Shown here one piece after another: positions 16,259 to 25,257 of a stretch of DNA of 64,000 bases. The stretch is from contig CP119310.1 in the NCBI GenBank assembly GCA_029203185.1, positions 4,098,001-4,162,000 on the forward strand, in the 5' to 3' direction. The stretch comes from Candidatus Chryseobacterium colombiense (GTDB lineage: Bacteria > Bacteroidota > Bacteroidia > Flavobacteriales > Weeksellaceae). The translations under genes were made by a program, and so were the position numbers. Each line of letters starts with the position of its first letter. Position 1 is the stretch's first letter. The notes beneath the pieces were generated by a model. The model was not told the origin of the DNA. It made no database searches and saw only the letters and a list, made by a program, of their open reading frames with translations.

Positions 16259-18046
16259 ATGAAAATGTTGCGGCTTTTTGTAGTCTTTTCACTGATGGTT
16301 TTTGGGAGTAAAATGTATTCCCAGGCAATAAATACGGCCCAGGAAGTTCAAAAAGAAAGTAAAAAACTCAAGAAAGCTGTCGATAACAAGGATGAAAGCG
16401 CACAGGCCGATTCTTATTACAATATTGCTGAAAGTTTTTTCAATGACGGTAATTTTCCGAAAAGTGAAGAATATTACAATAAAGCGAAAAATATTTATGA
16501 AAAGCTCGATGATAAGCCTAATATTGAAAAGACCAGCCGGAAATTAGCCCAATCTCAGGAAAAACAGAAAAAAATAACTCCTGCAATCAGCAACTACAGC
16601 AGAGCAGCAGAAATGAGCTTTACCGAAAAAAGTAAACAGGTAAACTCAAATGATGCAACAAGACTTTCCGCCAGTTCTGCGGAAGAAAAAGCAACAGTGA
16701 TTCAGAATAATATCCAGATCAACGAAAAAGAGAAAGATAAGGGAAATTTAGCGGCAAGCTACAGCCAAATGGCGGATGTGAATATTGAGCAGAAAAATAT
16801 TCCTAAAGCCGAAGAAAACCTGAATAACGCTTACAAGGCTTCCAGACAGGCTGCACCGCAACAGGCTTTAGAAATCAGTCAGAAGCTCACAAACTTTTAT
16901 GTTGAAAATAAAAATTTCGATAAAGCCATTGAAACTAAAAAAAAGGTCTTAAAAGAATCTTTTGTAAAGGATAATTCTCAGGAAAAAGTGAACCAGATTC
17001 AGGAGCTTGCCGATATTTATATCAAAAAAAATGATACTGAAGCTGCTGTTTCCTTATTGAAAAACGCCTACAAACTTTCCCTGGAAAAAGGACATACACT
17101 GGAAGCTCAAAAAAGTGTAAAAAAACTGGACAGTCTTTATAACATCTCTCAAAATACCGATGCATCAGTCCTGTTGTACAGAGATTTTCTGGAGAAATTA
17201 CCGGATTTGGTTTCTAAAGATAAAAGTCTGATCGATAAGAAAGTACTTGAAGATACAGAAGAAAGAATCTCACAGCTGGAAAAGGAAAAAGGACTGAAAG
17301 ATGAGCTGATCCGTAAGAAAAATGTTTTCAATTACAGTCTTATCGGTGCTTTACTTGTTCTGGTTGGATTGGTTATCGTTATTTTTAGAACCCTGAAAAA
17401 AGTTCAGATTAAAAACAAGAAAATTGCTTTACAGTCGCTCAGACGTGAGATGAATCCGCATTTTATCTTTAATAGTTTGAATTCTGTAAATCATTTTATC
17501 GCAACTAATAATGAATTGGAAGCCAATCAGTATTTAACGAAATTTTCAAAACTTATGCGGGGGGTGATGGAAAACTCTACCGAAGATTTTATTCCTTTTC
17601 AGCAGGAACTGGATCTGCTTCAAAACTATCTTGCATTAGAAAAAACGCGGTTTTCAGATAAATTCGATTATGAAATTGAGGTTGATGAAAGTCTCAATAC
17701 TCAAAGTTTAAAAGTTCCGGGAATGTTGGTTCAGCCATTTCTCGAAAACGCAATCTGGCACGGACTTCGTTACAGAACAACAAAAGGATTTTTAAAATTA
17801 ATTTTTGAAAAAGAAAATCAATATTTGAAAATCACGATCGAAGACAACGGTATCGGTATTGAGGAAAGCAAAAAACAAAAAACGCAGCATCAAAAAAATC
17901 GCGAAGGCCGCGGAATGAAAAATACACTGGAAAGAATTGCTCTTCTGAACGATCTGTATCACCAGAAAATTCAATGCAAAATCACTGATAAGAAAGATGA
18001 GAAGGGAGTTCTTGTGGAAGTTACCTATAAATTGATCAATTTATAA
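16259..18046 (+). CDS. TPR-containing sensor histidine kinase, LytS/YehU type
   Basis: 595 residues from the ATG at 16259, where a signal peptide begins (MKMLRLFVVFSLMVFGSKMY). Residues 30-330 are TPR-like repeats, expected in the periplasm, then a coiled coil and one membrane helix at about 355-376 (YSLIGALLVLVGLVIVIF). The cytoplasmic His_kinase domain has the phosphoacceptor in REMNPHFIFNSLNS (His401), N-box FLENAIWHGL (Asn497) and EDNGIGI. It is followed after 49 bases by a LytTR response regulator, its cognate partner by position. The stimulus is unknown; the linked genes suggest envelope state. Confidence 0.93.
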   Translation: MKMLRLFVVFSLMVFGSKMYSQAINTAQEVQKESKKLKKAVDNKDESAQADSYYNIAESFFNDGNFPKSEEYYNKAKNIYEKLDDKPNIEKTSRKLAQSQEKQKKITPAISNYSRAAEMSFTEKSKQVNSNDATRLSASSAEEKATVIQNNIQINEKEKDKGNLAASYSQMADVNIEQKNIPKAEENLNNAYKASRQAAPQQALEISQKLTNFYVENKNFDKAIETKKKVLKESFVKDNSQEKVNQIQELADIYIKKNDTEAAVSLLKNAYKLSLEKGHTLEAQKSVKKLDSLYNISQNTDASVLLYRDFLEKLPDLVSKDKSLIDKKVLEDTEERISQLEKEKGLKDELIRKKNVFNYSLIGALLVLVGLVIVIFRTLKKVQIKNKKIALQSLRREMNPHFIFNSLNSVNHFIATNNELEANQYLTKFSKLMRGVMENSTEDFIPFQQELDLLQNYLALEKTRFSDKFDYEIEVDESLNTQSLKVPGMLVQPFLENAIWHGLRYRTTKGFLKLIFEKENQYLKITIEDNGIGIEESKKQKTQHQKNREGRGMKNTLERIALLNDLYHQKIQCKITDKKDEKGVLVEVTYKLINL

Positions 18047-18095
18047 AATATACTGTAATCCTGCAACCTGTAATCTATAACCTAAATCCTAATCT

Positions 18096-18830
18096 ATGAA
18101 AATAAAAGCCGTAATTGTAGACGATGAAGCTATTGCAAGAGATGTTTTAAGAAATTATCTCACCAAATACTGTCCGCAGGTTGAGATTTTAGGGGAAGCA
18201 GAAAATATTAAAGAAGCGGTTCCTTTGATCGCGAAAATGCAGCCTCAATTGGTTTTCCTGGATGTAGAAATGCCATTTGGAAATGCTTTCGATGTGCTGG
18301 AAGCTACAAAGGATTTTTCCTATGAAACCATCTTTATCACAGCATTTTCCCAATATTCTCTACAGGCTTTGAATAAATCGGCAAGTTATTATATTTTAAA
18401 ACCTATTGATATCCAGGAGCTTATTTTGGCGGTCAATAAAGTATCTGAAAGTCTGCAAAGCAAAGAAGAGCTCAACCGGAATAAAATTCTTCTTGAAAAC
18501 CTGAAGTTAAAACCTGAAAAACAGCAATTAATTCTTCCTACTCTTCAAGGTTTTGATGTAGTGAAAACTGAAGATATTGTCAGACTTCAGGCAGACGGAA
18601 ACTTCACCCAGGTTTACCTTACGGACGGTTCAAAGAAAATGGTCTGCAGATTTTTAAAACATTTCGATGATATCCTGGAAAATCCTTTTGTGAGAGTTCA
18701 CCGTTCACACATCATCAATACCCGTTTTGTGAAATCTTACCATAAAAGCGGAACGGCAACACTTTCAGATGAAACGGAAATTGAGGTTTCAGGAAGTTTT
18801 AAAGATCATTTTCTTAAAATTTTTTCCTAA
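18096..18830 (+). CDS. LytTR-family response regulator
   Basis: 244 residues. The receiver domain (1-125) has Asp9, Asp10, phosphoacceptor Asp56 (VFLDVEMP) and the conserved Lys in ILKPID. The LytTR DNA-binding domain (about 145-240) includes DIVRLQADGNFTQVYLTDG and FVRVHRSHIINTRFV. It should bind direct repeats of about 10 bp spaced by two helical turns. Exactly such repeats (ACTTGGTGAA, 21-bp period) precede the three neighbouring transcription units at 13466, 14279 and 16127. It forms an operon with the kinase. Confidence 0.94.
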   Translation: MKIKAVIVDDEAIARDVLRNYLTKYCPQVEILGEAENIKEAVPLIAKMQPQLVFLDVEMPFGNAFDVLEATKDFSYETIFITAFSQYSLQALNKSASYYILKPIDIQELILAVNKVSESLQSKEELNRNKILLENLKLKPEKQQLILPTLQGFDVVKTEDIVRLQADGNFTQVYLTDGSKKMVCRFLKHFDDILENPFVRVHRSHIINTRFVKSYHKSGTATLSDETEIEVSGSFKDHFLKIFS

Positions 18831-18900
18831 ACGGTCTGTTTCTGGACTGTTTAAGGCATCATTTTTGAACTTTCATAGCAACCACACAAATACTTGTATT

Positions 18901-19440
18901 ATGAAGACTCTTCAAAAAATTGCCATTCCGGTTTCATTAGGTGTTTTAGGATTGATATTATTTAATTCATGTTCTACTGGAATTCCCAAAGGAGCTACTG
19001 CTGTAAAAAACTTTAATGCAGATAAATACCTCGGAAAATGGTATGAAATAGCCCGTTTCGATTATAAATTTGAAAAAGATATGGATAATGTGACTGCCAC
19101 TTATTCTCAAAATCCAAACGGTACCATTCGTGTTGACAATAAAGGATACAATTACGTTAAAAAAGAATGGAAAGAATCCATCGGGGAAGCAAAATTCGTG
19201 AAAGATAAAAATGAAGCCCAGCTGAAAGTATCATTCTTTAAGCCAATTTGGGCTGGATACAATGTCATTGATATTGATGAAAACTACCAGTATGCTTTAG
19301 TTGCTGGAAGCAGTTTAAAATATCTGTGGATTCTCTCCCGAACAAAAGAGCTTCCTGAAAGCATTCGACAACGTTTTTTAGAAAAAGCAAAAAATATTGG
19401 TTACAATACAAATGAGTTAATTTGGGTAAAACATAATTAA
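18901..19440 (+). CDS. blc: Blc-type lipocalin lipoprotein
   Basis: 179 residues from the ATG at 18901; the open frame extends upstream but overlaps the regulator's end and has no signal-like start. A signal and lipobox (LILFNSC, Cys24) are followed by the lipocalin GxW motif GKWYEIARFD (Gly45-Trp47) and the C-terminal SRTKELPESIRQRFLEKAKNIGY motif in shortened form (TKELPESIRQRFLEKA). Bacterial lipocalins are membrane-anchored and bind lipids. The gene stands 70 bases after the LytTR regulator and may be read from the same transcript, though no repeat operator is seen here. Confidence 0.9.
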   Translation: MKTLQKIAIPVSLGVLGLILFNSCSTGIPKGATAVKNFNADKYLGKWYEIARFDYKFEKDMDNVTATYSQNPNGTIRVDNKGYNYVKKEWKESIGEAKFVKDKNEAQLKVSFFKPIWAGYNVIDIDENYQYALVAGSSLKYLWILSRTKELPESIRQRFLEKAKNIGYNTNELIWVKHN

Positions 19441-19496
19441 GTCATTGCGAGGAGCTAAGCGACGAAGCAATCTCTTCACATAATAATACAAAGTCT

Positions 19497-19590
19497 ATCA
19501 TTCTGACGAAGGAAGAATCTATGCTATTTGAAAATTTCTTTACATAATAAAGGATTCTTCAGTACGCTTTGCTTCTTTCAGGATGACAGG
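19497..19590. repeat. Interspersed palindromic element, copy 2
   Basis: Arms ATCATTCTGACGAAGGAAGAATC and a complementary GGATTCTTCAGTACGC...CAGGATGACAG (split here) enclose a short AT-rich centre. A second, simpler element of another kind (GTCATTGCGAGGAGC) directly precedes it at 19441. Confidence 0.55.
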
Positions 19591-19599
19591 CTTTGCGTT

Positions 19600-20076
19600 T
19601 TAATTCAAACTTTTATACTCTTTCCATTCCTCATACCGATGATCTATAAGCTGTTTCATAAGATCATAGTTTTTGTAGGTATCTTCAATATGGTAGAACG
19701 TTTCGTATTCATAATCACTTTCTTCCGCTTTTGCATCAAAAAGATTGATATAATCATCAGCAAATGAACTGAACCTGTTCCCAAAATCAGTGTCATCAGC
19801 ATAATAATCCTTTGCAAAACTGTTTCCCAGATCATTAAGATCATATTTAGAAAACTTCCCGTCCATAACATCCATAACGAATTCTGCACCTGTGATCTCT
19901 CTTCTTTTTAATTTTTCAATTTCTTCTTGATAATCTTCTTTCAGTTCATCAGAAATTAAATCGTGAGTAATACACCAGTTTAAGAACATTCCGGTGTGGG
20001 TAGCGCCGTTTTTTTCAGGAAGACCTTCTGGAAAATCACCTCCATAATGCCATGAAGCATCATCATATTTTGACAT
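19600..20076 (-). CDS. Acidic cytoplasmic protein of unknown function
   Basis: 158 residues from the ATG at 20076 (MSKYDDASWHYGGDFP). It is strongly acidic and rich in Tyr and Asp (KYDLNDLGNSFAKDYYADDTD), with no signal peptide or membrane helix. The start DDASWHYGGDFPEGLP and the HTGMFLNWCITHDLIS segment look like a conserved family of small cytoplasmic proteins of the DUF7832 kind, which I cannot confirm. Sometimes such proteins are immunity-like partners of toxins; no toxin gene is adjacent here. Confidence 0.7.
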   Translation of the reverse strand: MSKYDDASWHYGGDFPEGLPEKNGATHTGMFLNWCITHDLISDELKEDYQEEIEKLKRREITGAEFVMDVMDGKFSKYDLNDLGNSFAKDYYADDTDFGNRFSSFADDYINLFDAKAEESDYEYETFYHIEDTYKNYDLMKQLIDHRYEEWKEYKSLN

Positions 20077-20189
20077 AAACAAATTATAATTTTAAACAAT
20101 TTCCGCCAAAAATAGAAAAAATCAATTTATATTGCCCGTCAATGAGAATTTTCCGTCATTTGTAGACGAATTTTTTTCGAAAAATAAAT

Positions 20190-21440
20190 ATGAAAAATGC
20201 TGTTCTGATTACGATTGGTGACGAAATCCTTTCCGGAAATACGGTTGATACCAATTCGAATTTTATTGCCACCGAGCTTAAAAATATAGGAATTAAAGTT
20301 TCACAGATCTTTACCATTTCAGATGAAATAGAAACCATTAAAAAAACAATTGAATCGGCCTTTGAAACAGGAGATTTAATTATTACAACAGGAGGTTTAG
20401 GACCAACAAGAGATGATAAGACCAAAAAAGCGATCGCTGAATTCTTTCATGATGAAATTGCTTTGGACGAAGCTACCTTCAACCATCTTAAAAGCTATAT
20501 GGAAAGAAGGGGCCGTCTGGAAATTCTTGAGAGAAATCGAGAACAAGCCTTCGTGCCTACAAAATCTACGGTTTTTCAGAATCATTTTGGAACCGCACCT
20601 TGTATGATGATGGAGCAGGACGGGAAATTGCTATTCAGTTTGCCGGGAGTTCCGTACGAAGTAAAACCGCTTATTAAAGATCAGATTGTTCCTTTTCTAC
20701 AGGAAAAATATAATCTGGACTATATTTTTACAAGAATAGTTTCCGTTGTAGGAATTCCGGAAAGTATTTTAGCAGATACTATAGAACCTTGGGAACTGGC
20801 TTTGCCTGAAAATTTAGCCTTATCTTATCTTCCTATCGGAACCCGTGTGAAACTAAGACTGACAGGAAGCGGGGAAAACGAAACGCTTTTGCAACAGCAA
20901 TTGGAAGAAGAAATTCAGAAATTATTGCCTTTAATCAAAGACAATGTTATTGCAACTTCTGAAGATAAGATAGAGAAAATTCTTGCAGAGATTTTAACGG
21001 AGAGACAACTGACAGTTTCTACGGCTGAAAGCTGTACAGGAGGTGAGCTGGCAAAAATGATTACTTCTATTTCAGGAAGTTCAAAATATTATCTCGGAGG
21101 AATCGTGGCTTATGCAACTGAAAAGAAAATCGGGATTTTAAAGGTTAAAAAAGAAACGGTTGATGAATTTACAGTAGTCAGTGAACAGGTGGCTTCAGAA
21201 ATGGCGGAAGGTTGTCAGCAATTATTTGGAACTCATATTTCACTTTCAACAACCGGTGTTGCAGGTCCGGGAAAAGGAGAGGACGGAAAAGATGTGGGAA
21301 CGGTTTTTTACACCATCAGAATCGGTGAAAAAGAAATGACTTCAAAATTATATATGCCTCATTTGGAACGACTTGATTTTATGAATTTTGTTTCACAGAA
21401 AATTATTCAGGATTTAGTGGGAGTTTTGATAAATAATTAA
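20190..21440 (+). CDS. cinA: CinA-family protein (molybdopterin-binding / NMN deamidase domains)
   Basis: 416 residues. The N-terminal MoCF-like domain (1-170) has ITIGDEILSGNTVDTNS and the GGLGPTRDD motif. The C-terminal CinA domain (about 260-410) has TVSTAESCTGGELAKMIT and TTGVAGPGKGED, the nicotinamide-mononucleotide amidohydrolase site (PncC-like). Two-domain CinA proteins recycle NMN in the cytoplasm. It appears monocistronic. Confidence 0.93.
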   Translation: MKNAVLITIGDEILSGNTVDTNSNFIATELKNIGIKVSQIFTISDEIETIKKTIESAFETGDLIITTGGLGPTRDDKTKKAIAEFFHDEIALDEATFNHLKSYMERRGRLEILERNREQAFVPTKSTVFQNHFGTAPCMMMEQDGKLLFSLPGVPYEVKPLIKDQIVPFLQEKYNLDYIFTRIVSVVGIPESILADTIEPWELALPENLALSYLPIGTRVKLRLTGSGENETLLQQQLEEEIQKLLPLIKDNVIATSEDKIEKILAEILTERQLTVSTAESCTGGELAKMITSISGSSKYYLGGIVAYATEKKIGILKVKKETVDEFTVVSEQVASEMAEGCQQLFGTHISLSTTGVAGPGKGEDGKDVGTVFYTIRIGEKEMTSKLYMPHLERLDFMNFVSQKIIQDLVGVLINN

Positions 21441-21523
21441 GAGCCAACGAATTTTAATTTTTTTTTAATTAAATTCGAGATAGATTTTCATGCTTTTTGA
21501 CCTCACTGAAAAAAATATAAATT

Positions 21524-24500
21524 GTGGAAAATTCAAGACAGATTTTTCAGACCGATAATAAAAAACGTTGGAGAAACGTCCAATGGGGAACCCGTGTTTT
21601 CATCTTTGTTGCGGTACTGCTTTTCTTGGCTCTAGGTCTGATGATGACATTGGACAGAAGCCCTAAAATTCCGTTTAAAGAAGATTATAAAGCGGTAATT
21701 ACAGCGAACAAACCCTTTCTTCAGGAAAATAAAATTTCAAAAGAATATAAAGGTTTCAGAAATTTTATTTCTGAAAAGACAATTCATACCAATCTTGCAA
21801 AAATTGAAAAAGCAAGAGCGGAAAGACTTAAGAATCAAAACCGAAACTGGGCTCAATTTCCCGGAGGAATACGTTCTGCATTCTATGTAGCATGGGACCC
21901 TCAGTCTCTGATGTCTTTAAAGAGAAACGTTAAGCATATCAATCTGGTTTTCCCTGAATGGTTTTTCCTTGATCCTAAAACAGGTGACCTGAAAACGAAC
22001 GTTGATCCTGAAGGTTATAAAGTGATCAAAAGAACAGGGGTTGCTGCAATGCCGATCTTAAGCAATAACTTCCAGCAGGAATTCCATTCTGAAGGTCTAG
22101 GAAAAGTTTTGAAAAATCCTCAGGAAAGAACAAAGCTGATTCAAAAACTGGTTCAGCAATGTCTTAAATTTAATTTTAAAGGAATCAATATTGACTTTGA
22201 GGAAATGAATCTGGATTCTGATGAGAATCTGATTGCCTTCATGAAAGAACTTTCTGATACTTTCAAGCAAAATAAGCTGCTCGTTACAATGGATGTGATG
22301 ACGGATAATGATGATTATAATATTGAGAAATTAAATCCGTACGTAGATTATTTTGTATTAATGGCTTATGACGAATACTCTGCAGATAGTGATGCCGGAC
22401 CTATTTCTTCGCAAAAATGGGTAGAAGCCCAAACCGGAAAATTTTTAAAGAAAACATCTCCGAACAAAATAATTTTAGGATTGGGAGCTTATGGTTACGA
22501 CTGGAGTACCAATAAAGATGATAACAGCTCAGTAACCTATATGCAGGCGATTACAAAAGCCAATGCAAGTAAAGCAGTTATTAATTTTGATGATAATACT
22601 TTCAATTTAAACTATTCATATACTGACTCAAAAAACAATACCCATACCGTATTTTTCAATGATGCGGCTTCCATTTTCAATACCATGCGTTTTTCTTCAG
22701 AATATCCTTTGGCGGGAACTGCACTTTGGAGATTGGGAAGTGAAGACAGCCGGATATGGAACTTTTATGATAAGGATCTGACTTTTGCGGGGTTGGCAAA
22801 ATTAAATTTAAAAACGCTGGAAAATGTGAAAGGTCAGACGATGGTCGATTATATTGGTGATGGAGAAGTTCTGGATGTGTTGAATACGCCTCACGATGGA
22901 AAAATTGCTGTGGAAATTGATCCAAAAGAAAAAATAATTACCGATGAAAATTACCTGACGTATCCAAGTTCTTATGAAGTGAAAAAATATGGGCAGGCTC
23001 CTCAAAAAGAATTGGTATTGACGTTTGATGATGGTCCGGATGAAACCTACACTCCTCAAATCCTGGATGTACTATCTAAATACCATGTTCCGGCAGCATT
23101 CTTTTTAGTAGGTCTAAATGCTGAAAAAAACCTTCCTTTGGTTAAAAGAATTTATAGAGAAGGTCATGAAATAGGAAACCATACTTTTACGCACGAAAAT
23201 GTTGCAAAAGTAAGTCCGGAAAGAGCTTTGCTGGAACTGAAGCTGACAAGACTGCTGATAGAATGTATTACAGGACACAGCACCATTCTTTTCAGAGCGC
23301 CGTATAACGCAGATTCTGAGCCTACAACTTCAGAAGAAATAATACCTGTTGCTTTGGCAAGACAGCAAAATTATTTAGACATCGGTGAAAATATCGATCC
23401 TGAAGACTGGCAGCCCGGAGTAACAGCGGATGAAATCGTAAAACGTGTAATGGCCGGGATAAAAGCAGAGCGTGGAAACATTATTCTTCTCCACGATGCA
23501 GGGGGTGATACCCGTGAAGAAACCGTAAAAGCATTGAAAATCCTGATTCCGGCTTTGCAGAAACAAGGATATCATTTTACCAATCTGGCATCGATTTTAC
23601 ATAAAAATAAAGGAGAGTTGATGCCTGAAGTTCCTAAGACAAGAGCATATTATGTTATGCAGCTAAATCTGGTTCTGGCAACGATTATTTACGGAGTCAG
23701 CCACTTTTTGGTAGCACTTTTTACCATCTTTATCGGTTTGGGACTCGTAAGATTGATTATTATGCTGTATTGGGCTTTTAAAGAAAAAAGAAAAGAGAAA
23801 AAACTAGGAGAATTTCCGGTTCTGGAAACGTATCCAAAAGTTTCAATCATTGTGCCGGCTTACAATGAGGAGGTAAATATTGTGTCTTCTTTGCATAATT
23901 TATTAAAGCAGACCTATCCGAATTTCAATATCATATTAGTTGATGACGGAAGTAAAGATTCTACTTATGAAAAGGCAAAAGAAGTATTTTCTGATCATCC
24001 GAAACTGAAGATTTTACGTAAAGCAAATGGGGGAAAAGCAACAGCTCTAAACTTCGGAATTTCTCAAACCGATGCGGAATATGTAGTTTGTATTGACGCC
24101 GATACAAAACTGGAACAGAATGCTGTAAAATATTTGATAGCGAGGTTTTTAAACTCGACTCCGGAAGAAAAAATTGCCGCTGTTGCAGGAAACGTAAAAG
24201 TTGGAAATACAGTAAACTGGTTAACAAAATGGCAGTCTATAGAATATACAACCAGTCAGAATTTTGACCGATTGGCTTATGCGAATATCAATGCCATCAC
24301 AGTGATTCCGGGAGCAATTGGAGCGTTCAGAAAATCTGTTGTTGAGGAGGTTGGAGGATATTCTTCTGATACTTTGGCAGAAGATTGTGATATAACCGTA
24401 AAAATTTTAAGAAATGGTTATACCGTTGCCAATGAAAATCTTGCGGTTGCCGTAACAGAAGCGCCTGAAACTGTAAAACAGTTTTTAAAACAACGTTTCA

Positions 24501-24922
24501 GATGGACCTACGGAATCATGCAGATGTTCTGGAAGCAGAGACAGACTTTTCTTAATCCGAAATATAAAGGACTCGGACTTTGGGCAATGCCGAATATATT
24601 ATTGTTTCAGTATATTATTCCGTTTTTTTCTCCGCTTGCGGATGTTATCATGTTTTTTGGGATTTTATCAGGAAACGGAAGTAAAATATTCAGTTACTAT
24701 TTAATTTTCCTTTTGGTGGATGCTTCATTGGCTTTTATAGCTTTCATTATGCAGAAAGAAAAACTGGTGAACTTACTATATGTTATTCCGCAACGTTTCG
24801 GATACAGATGGTTGATGTATATTGTACTGTTCCGAAGCTTAAGAAGAGCGCTTAAAGGTGAAATGCAGACTTGGGGATTCCTGAAACGCACCGGTAATGT
24901 AAAAGAAATTGCAGCTTCTTAA
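21524..24922 (+). CDS. Three-domain GH18-like / NodB polysaccharide deacetylase / GT2 glycosyltransferase
   Basis: 1,132 residues with a GTG start (MENSRQIFQ). A membrane helix at about 25-45 leads to a GH18-like domain (about 100-430) with the catalytic segment GINIDFEE (Glu226). The NodB domain (about 490-700) has TFDDGPD (500-506), the metal His pair H553-x3-H557 (HTFTH), FRAPYNAD and LLHDAGGD, so it looks catalytically complete. A second membrane segment (about 705-745) precedes a GT2 domain with VDDG (806-809), DAD (858-860), EDCD and QRFRW (990-994), then several helices. This pattern implies synthesis, export, deacetylation and trimming of a beta-linked hexosamine polymer by one protein. 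Related fusions occur in Bacteroidota and Firmicutes. Confidence 0.9.
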   Translation: MENSRQIFQTDNKKRWRNVQWGTRVFIFVAVLLFLALGLMMTLDRSPKIPFKEDYKAVITANKPFLQENKISKEYKGFRNFISEKTIHTNLAKIEKARAERLKNQNRNWAQFPGGIRSAFYVAWDPQSLMSLKRNVKHINLVFPEWFFLDPKTGDLKTNVDPEGYKVIKRTGVAAMPILSNNFQQEFHSEGLGKVLKNPQERTKLIQKLVQQCLKFNFKGINIDFEEMNLDSDENLIAFMKELSDTFKQNKLLVTMDVMTDNDDYNIEKLNPYVDYFVLMAYDEYSADSDAGPISSQKWVEAQTGKFLKKTSPNKIILGLGAYGYDWSTNKDDNSSVTYMQAITKANASKAVINFDDNTFNLNYSYTDSKNNTHTVFFNDAASIFNTMRFSSEYPLAGTALWRLGSEDSRIWNFYDKDLTFAGLAKLNLKTLENVKGQTMVDYIGDGEVLDVLNTPHDGKIAVEIDPKEKIITDENYLTYPSSYEVKKYGQAPQKELVLTFDDGPDETYTPQILDVLSKYHVPAAFFLVGLNAEKNLPLVKRIYREGHEIGNHTFTHENVAKVSPERALLELKLTRLLIECITGHSTILFRAPYNADSEPTTSEEIIPVALARQQNYLDIGENIDPEDWQPGVTADEIVKRVMAGIKAERGNIILLHDAGGDTREETVKALKILIPALQKQGYHFTNLASILHKNKGELMPEVPKTRAYYVMQLNLVLATIIYGVSHFLVALFTIFIGLGLVRLIIMLYWAFKEKRKEKKLGEFPVLETYPKVSIIVPAYNEEVNIVSSLHNLLKQTYPNFNIILVDDGSKDSTYEKAKEVFSDHPKLKILRKANGGKATALNFGISQTDAEYVVCIDADTKLEQNAVKYLIARFLNSTPEEKIAAVAGNVKVGNTVNWLTKWQSIEYTTSQNFDRLAYANINAITVIPGAIGAFRKSVVEEVGGYSSDTLAEDCDITVKILRNGYTVANENLAVAVTEAPETVKQFLKQRFRWTYGIMQMFWKQRQTFLNPKYKGLGLWAMPNILLFQYIIPFFSPLADVIMFFGILSGNGSKIFSYYLIFLLVDASLAFIAFIMQKEKLVNLLYVIPQRFGYRWLMYIVLFRSLRRALKGEMQTWGFLKRTGNVKEIAAS

Positions 24923-25257
24923 TATTTTGTTTTAGAAGCTATTTCCTGCTTTCGCTACTCGCTTTTTCTGGTTTTCGGCGCGGCGGCAAAGCCGCCGCGC
25001 CGAAAACCAGAAAAGAGCTCAAACATACCGCTCAATCAGGGCTAGAGTGGTAATTATTAATTTAGAATCAGGAAAAAAATACAAAGTTTTATCATTTTTT
25101 TAAGATCAAAACAATGTTTTTTTAATATGATAAATCTCCTTTATTCAGAGTAAAGAATTTAAATGTAAACTTGATCTTAATATTTAATTAAATTTGTTTT
25201 CATAAAAAAGTAACAAATTAAAAAAAAGTTACACTTATTGTTAAATTGTAATTAGAA
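24923..25257. other. Non-coding gap before the M13 peptidase
   Basis: Holds the large GC-rich hairpin (24968-25010) and then about 240 bases of AT-rich DNA with a TAAATTTG box at 25189-25196, a candidate -7 element for the M13 gene. A TTG at 25171 is nearer than the usual spacing, so the promoter assignment is weak. No ORF seen. Confidence 0.5.
24968..25010. repeat. Large GC-rich hairpin sharing its core with 10600-10625
   Basis: A 20-bp perfect stem (left arm starts CTGGTTTTCGGCGC, right arm ends GCGCCGAAAACCAG) around an AAA loop. The G+C-rich core stands out in this AT-rich genome. It follows the glycosyltransferase gene by 45 bases, so it may also end that transcript, but lacks a T tract. 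Confidence 0.7.

Noticed and set aside
20135..20160. Two CCGTCA words before cinA considered as a regulator site
   Set aside because: Spacing and length are not distinctive and nothing similar was found elsewhere in the window.
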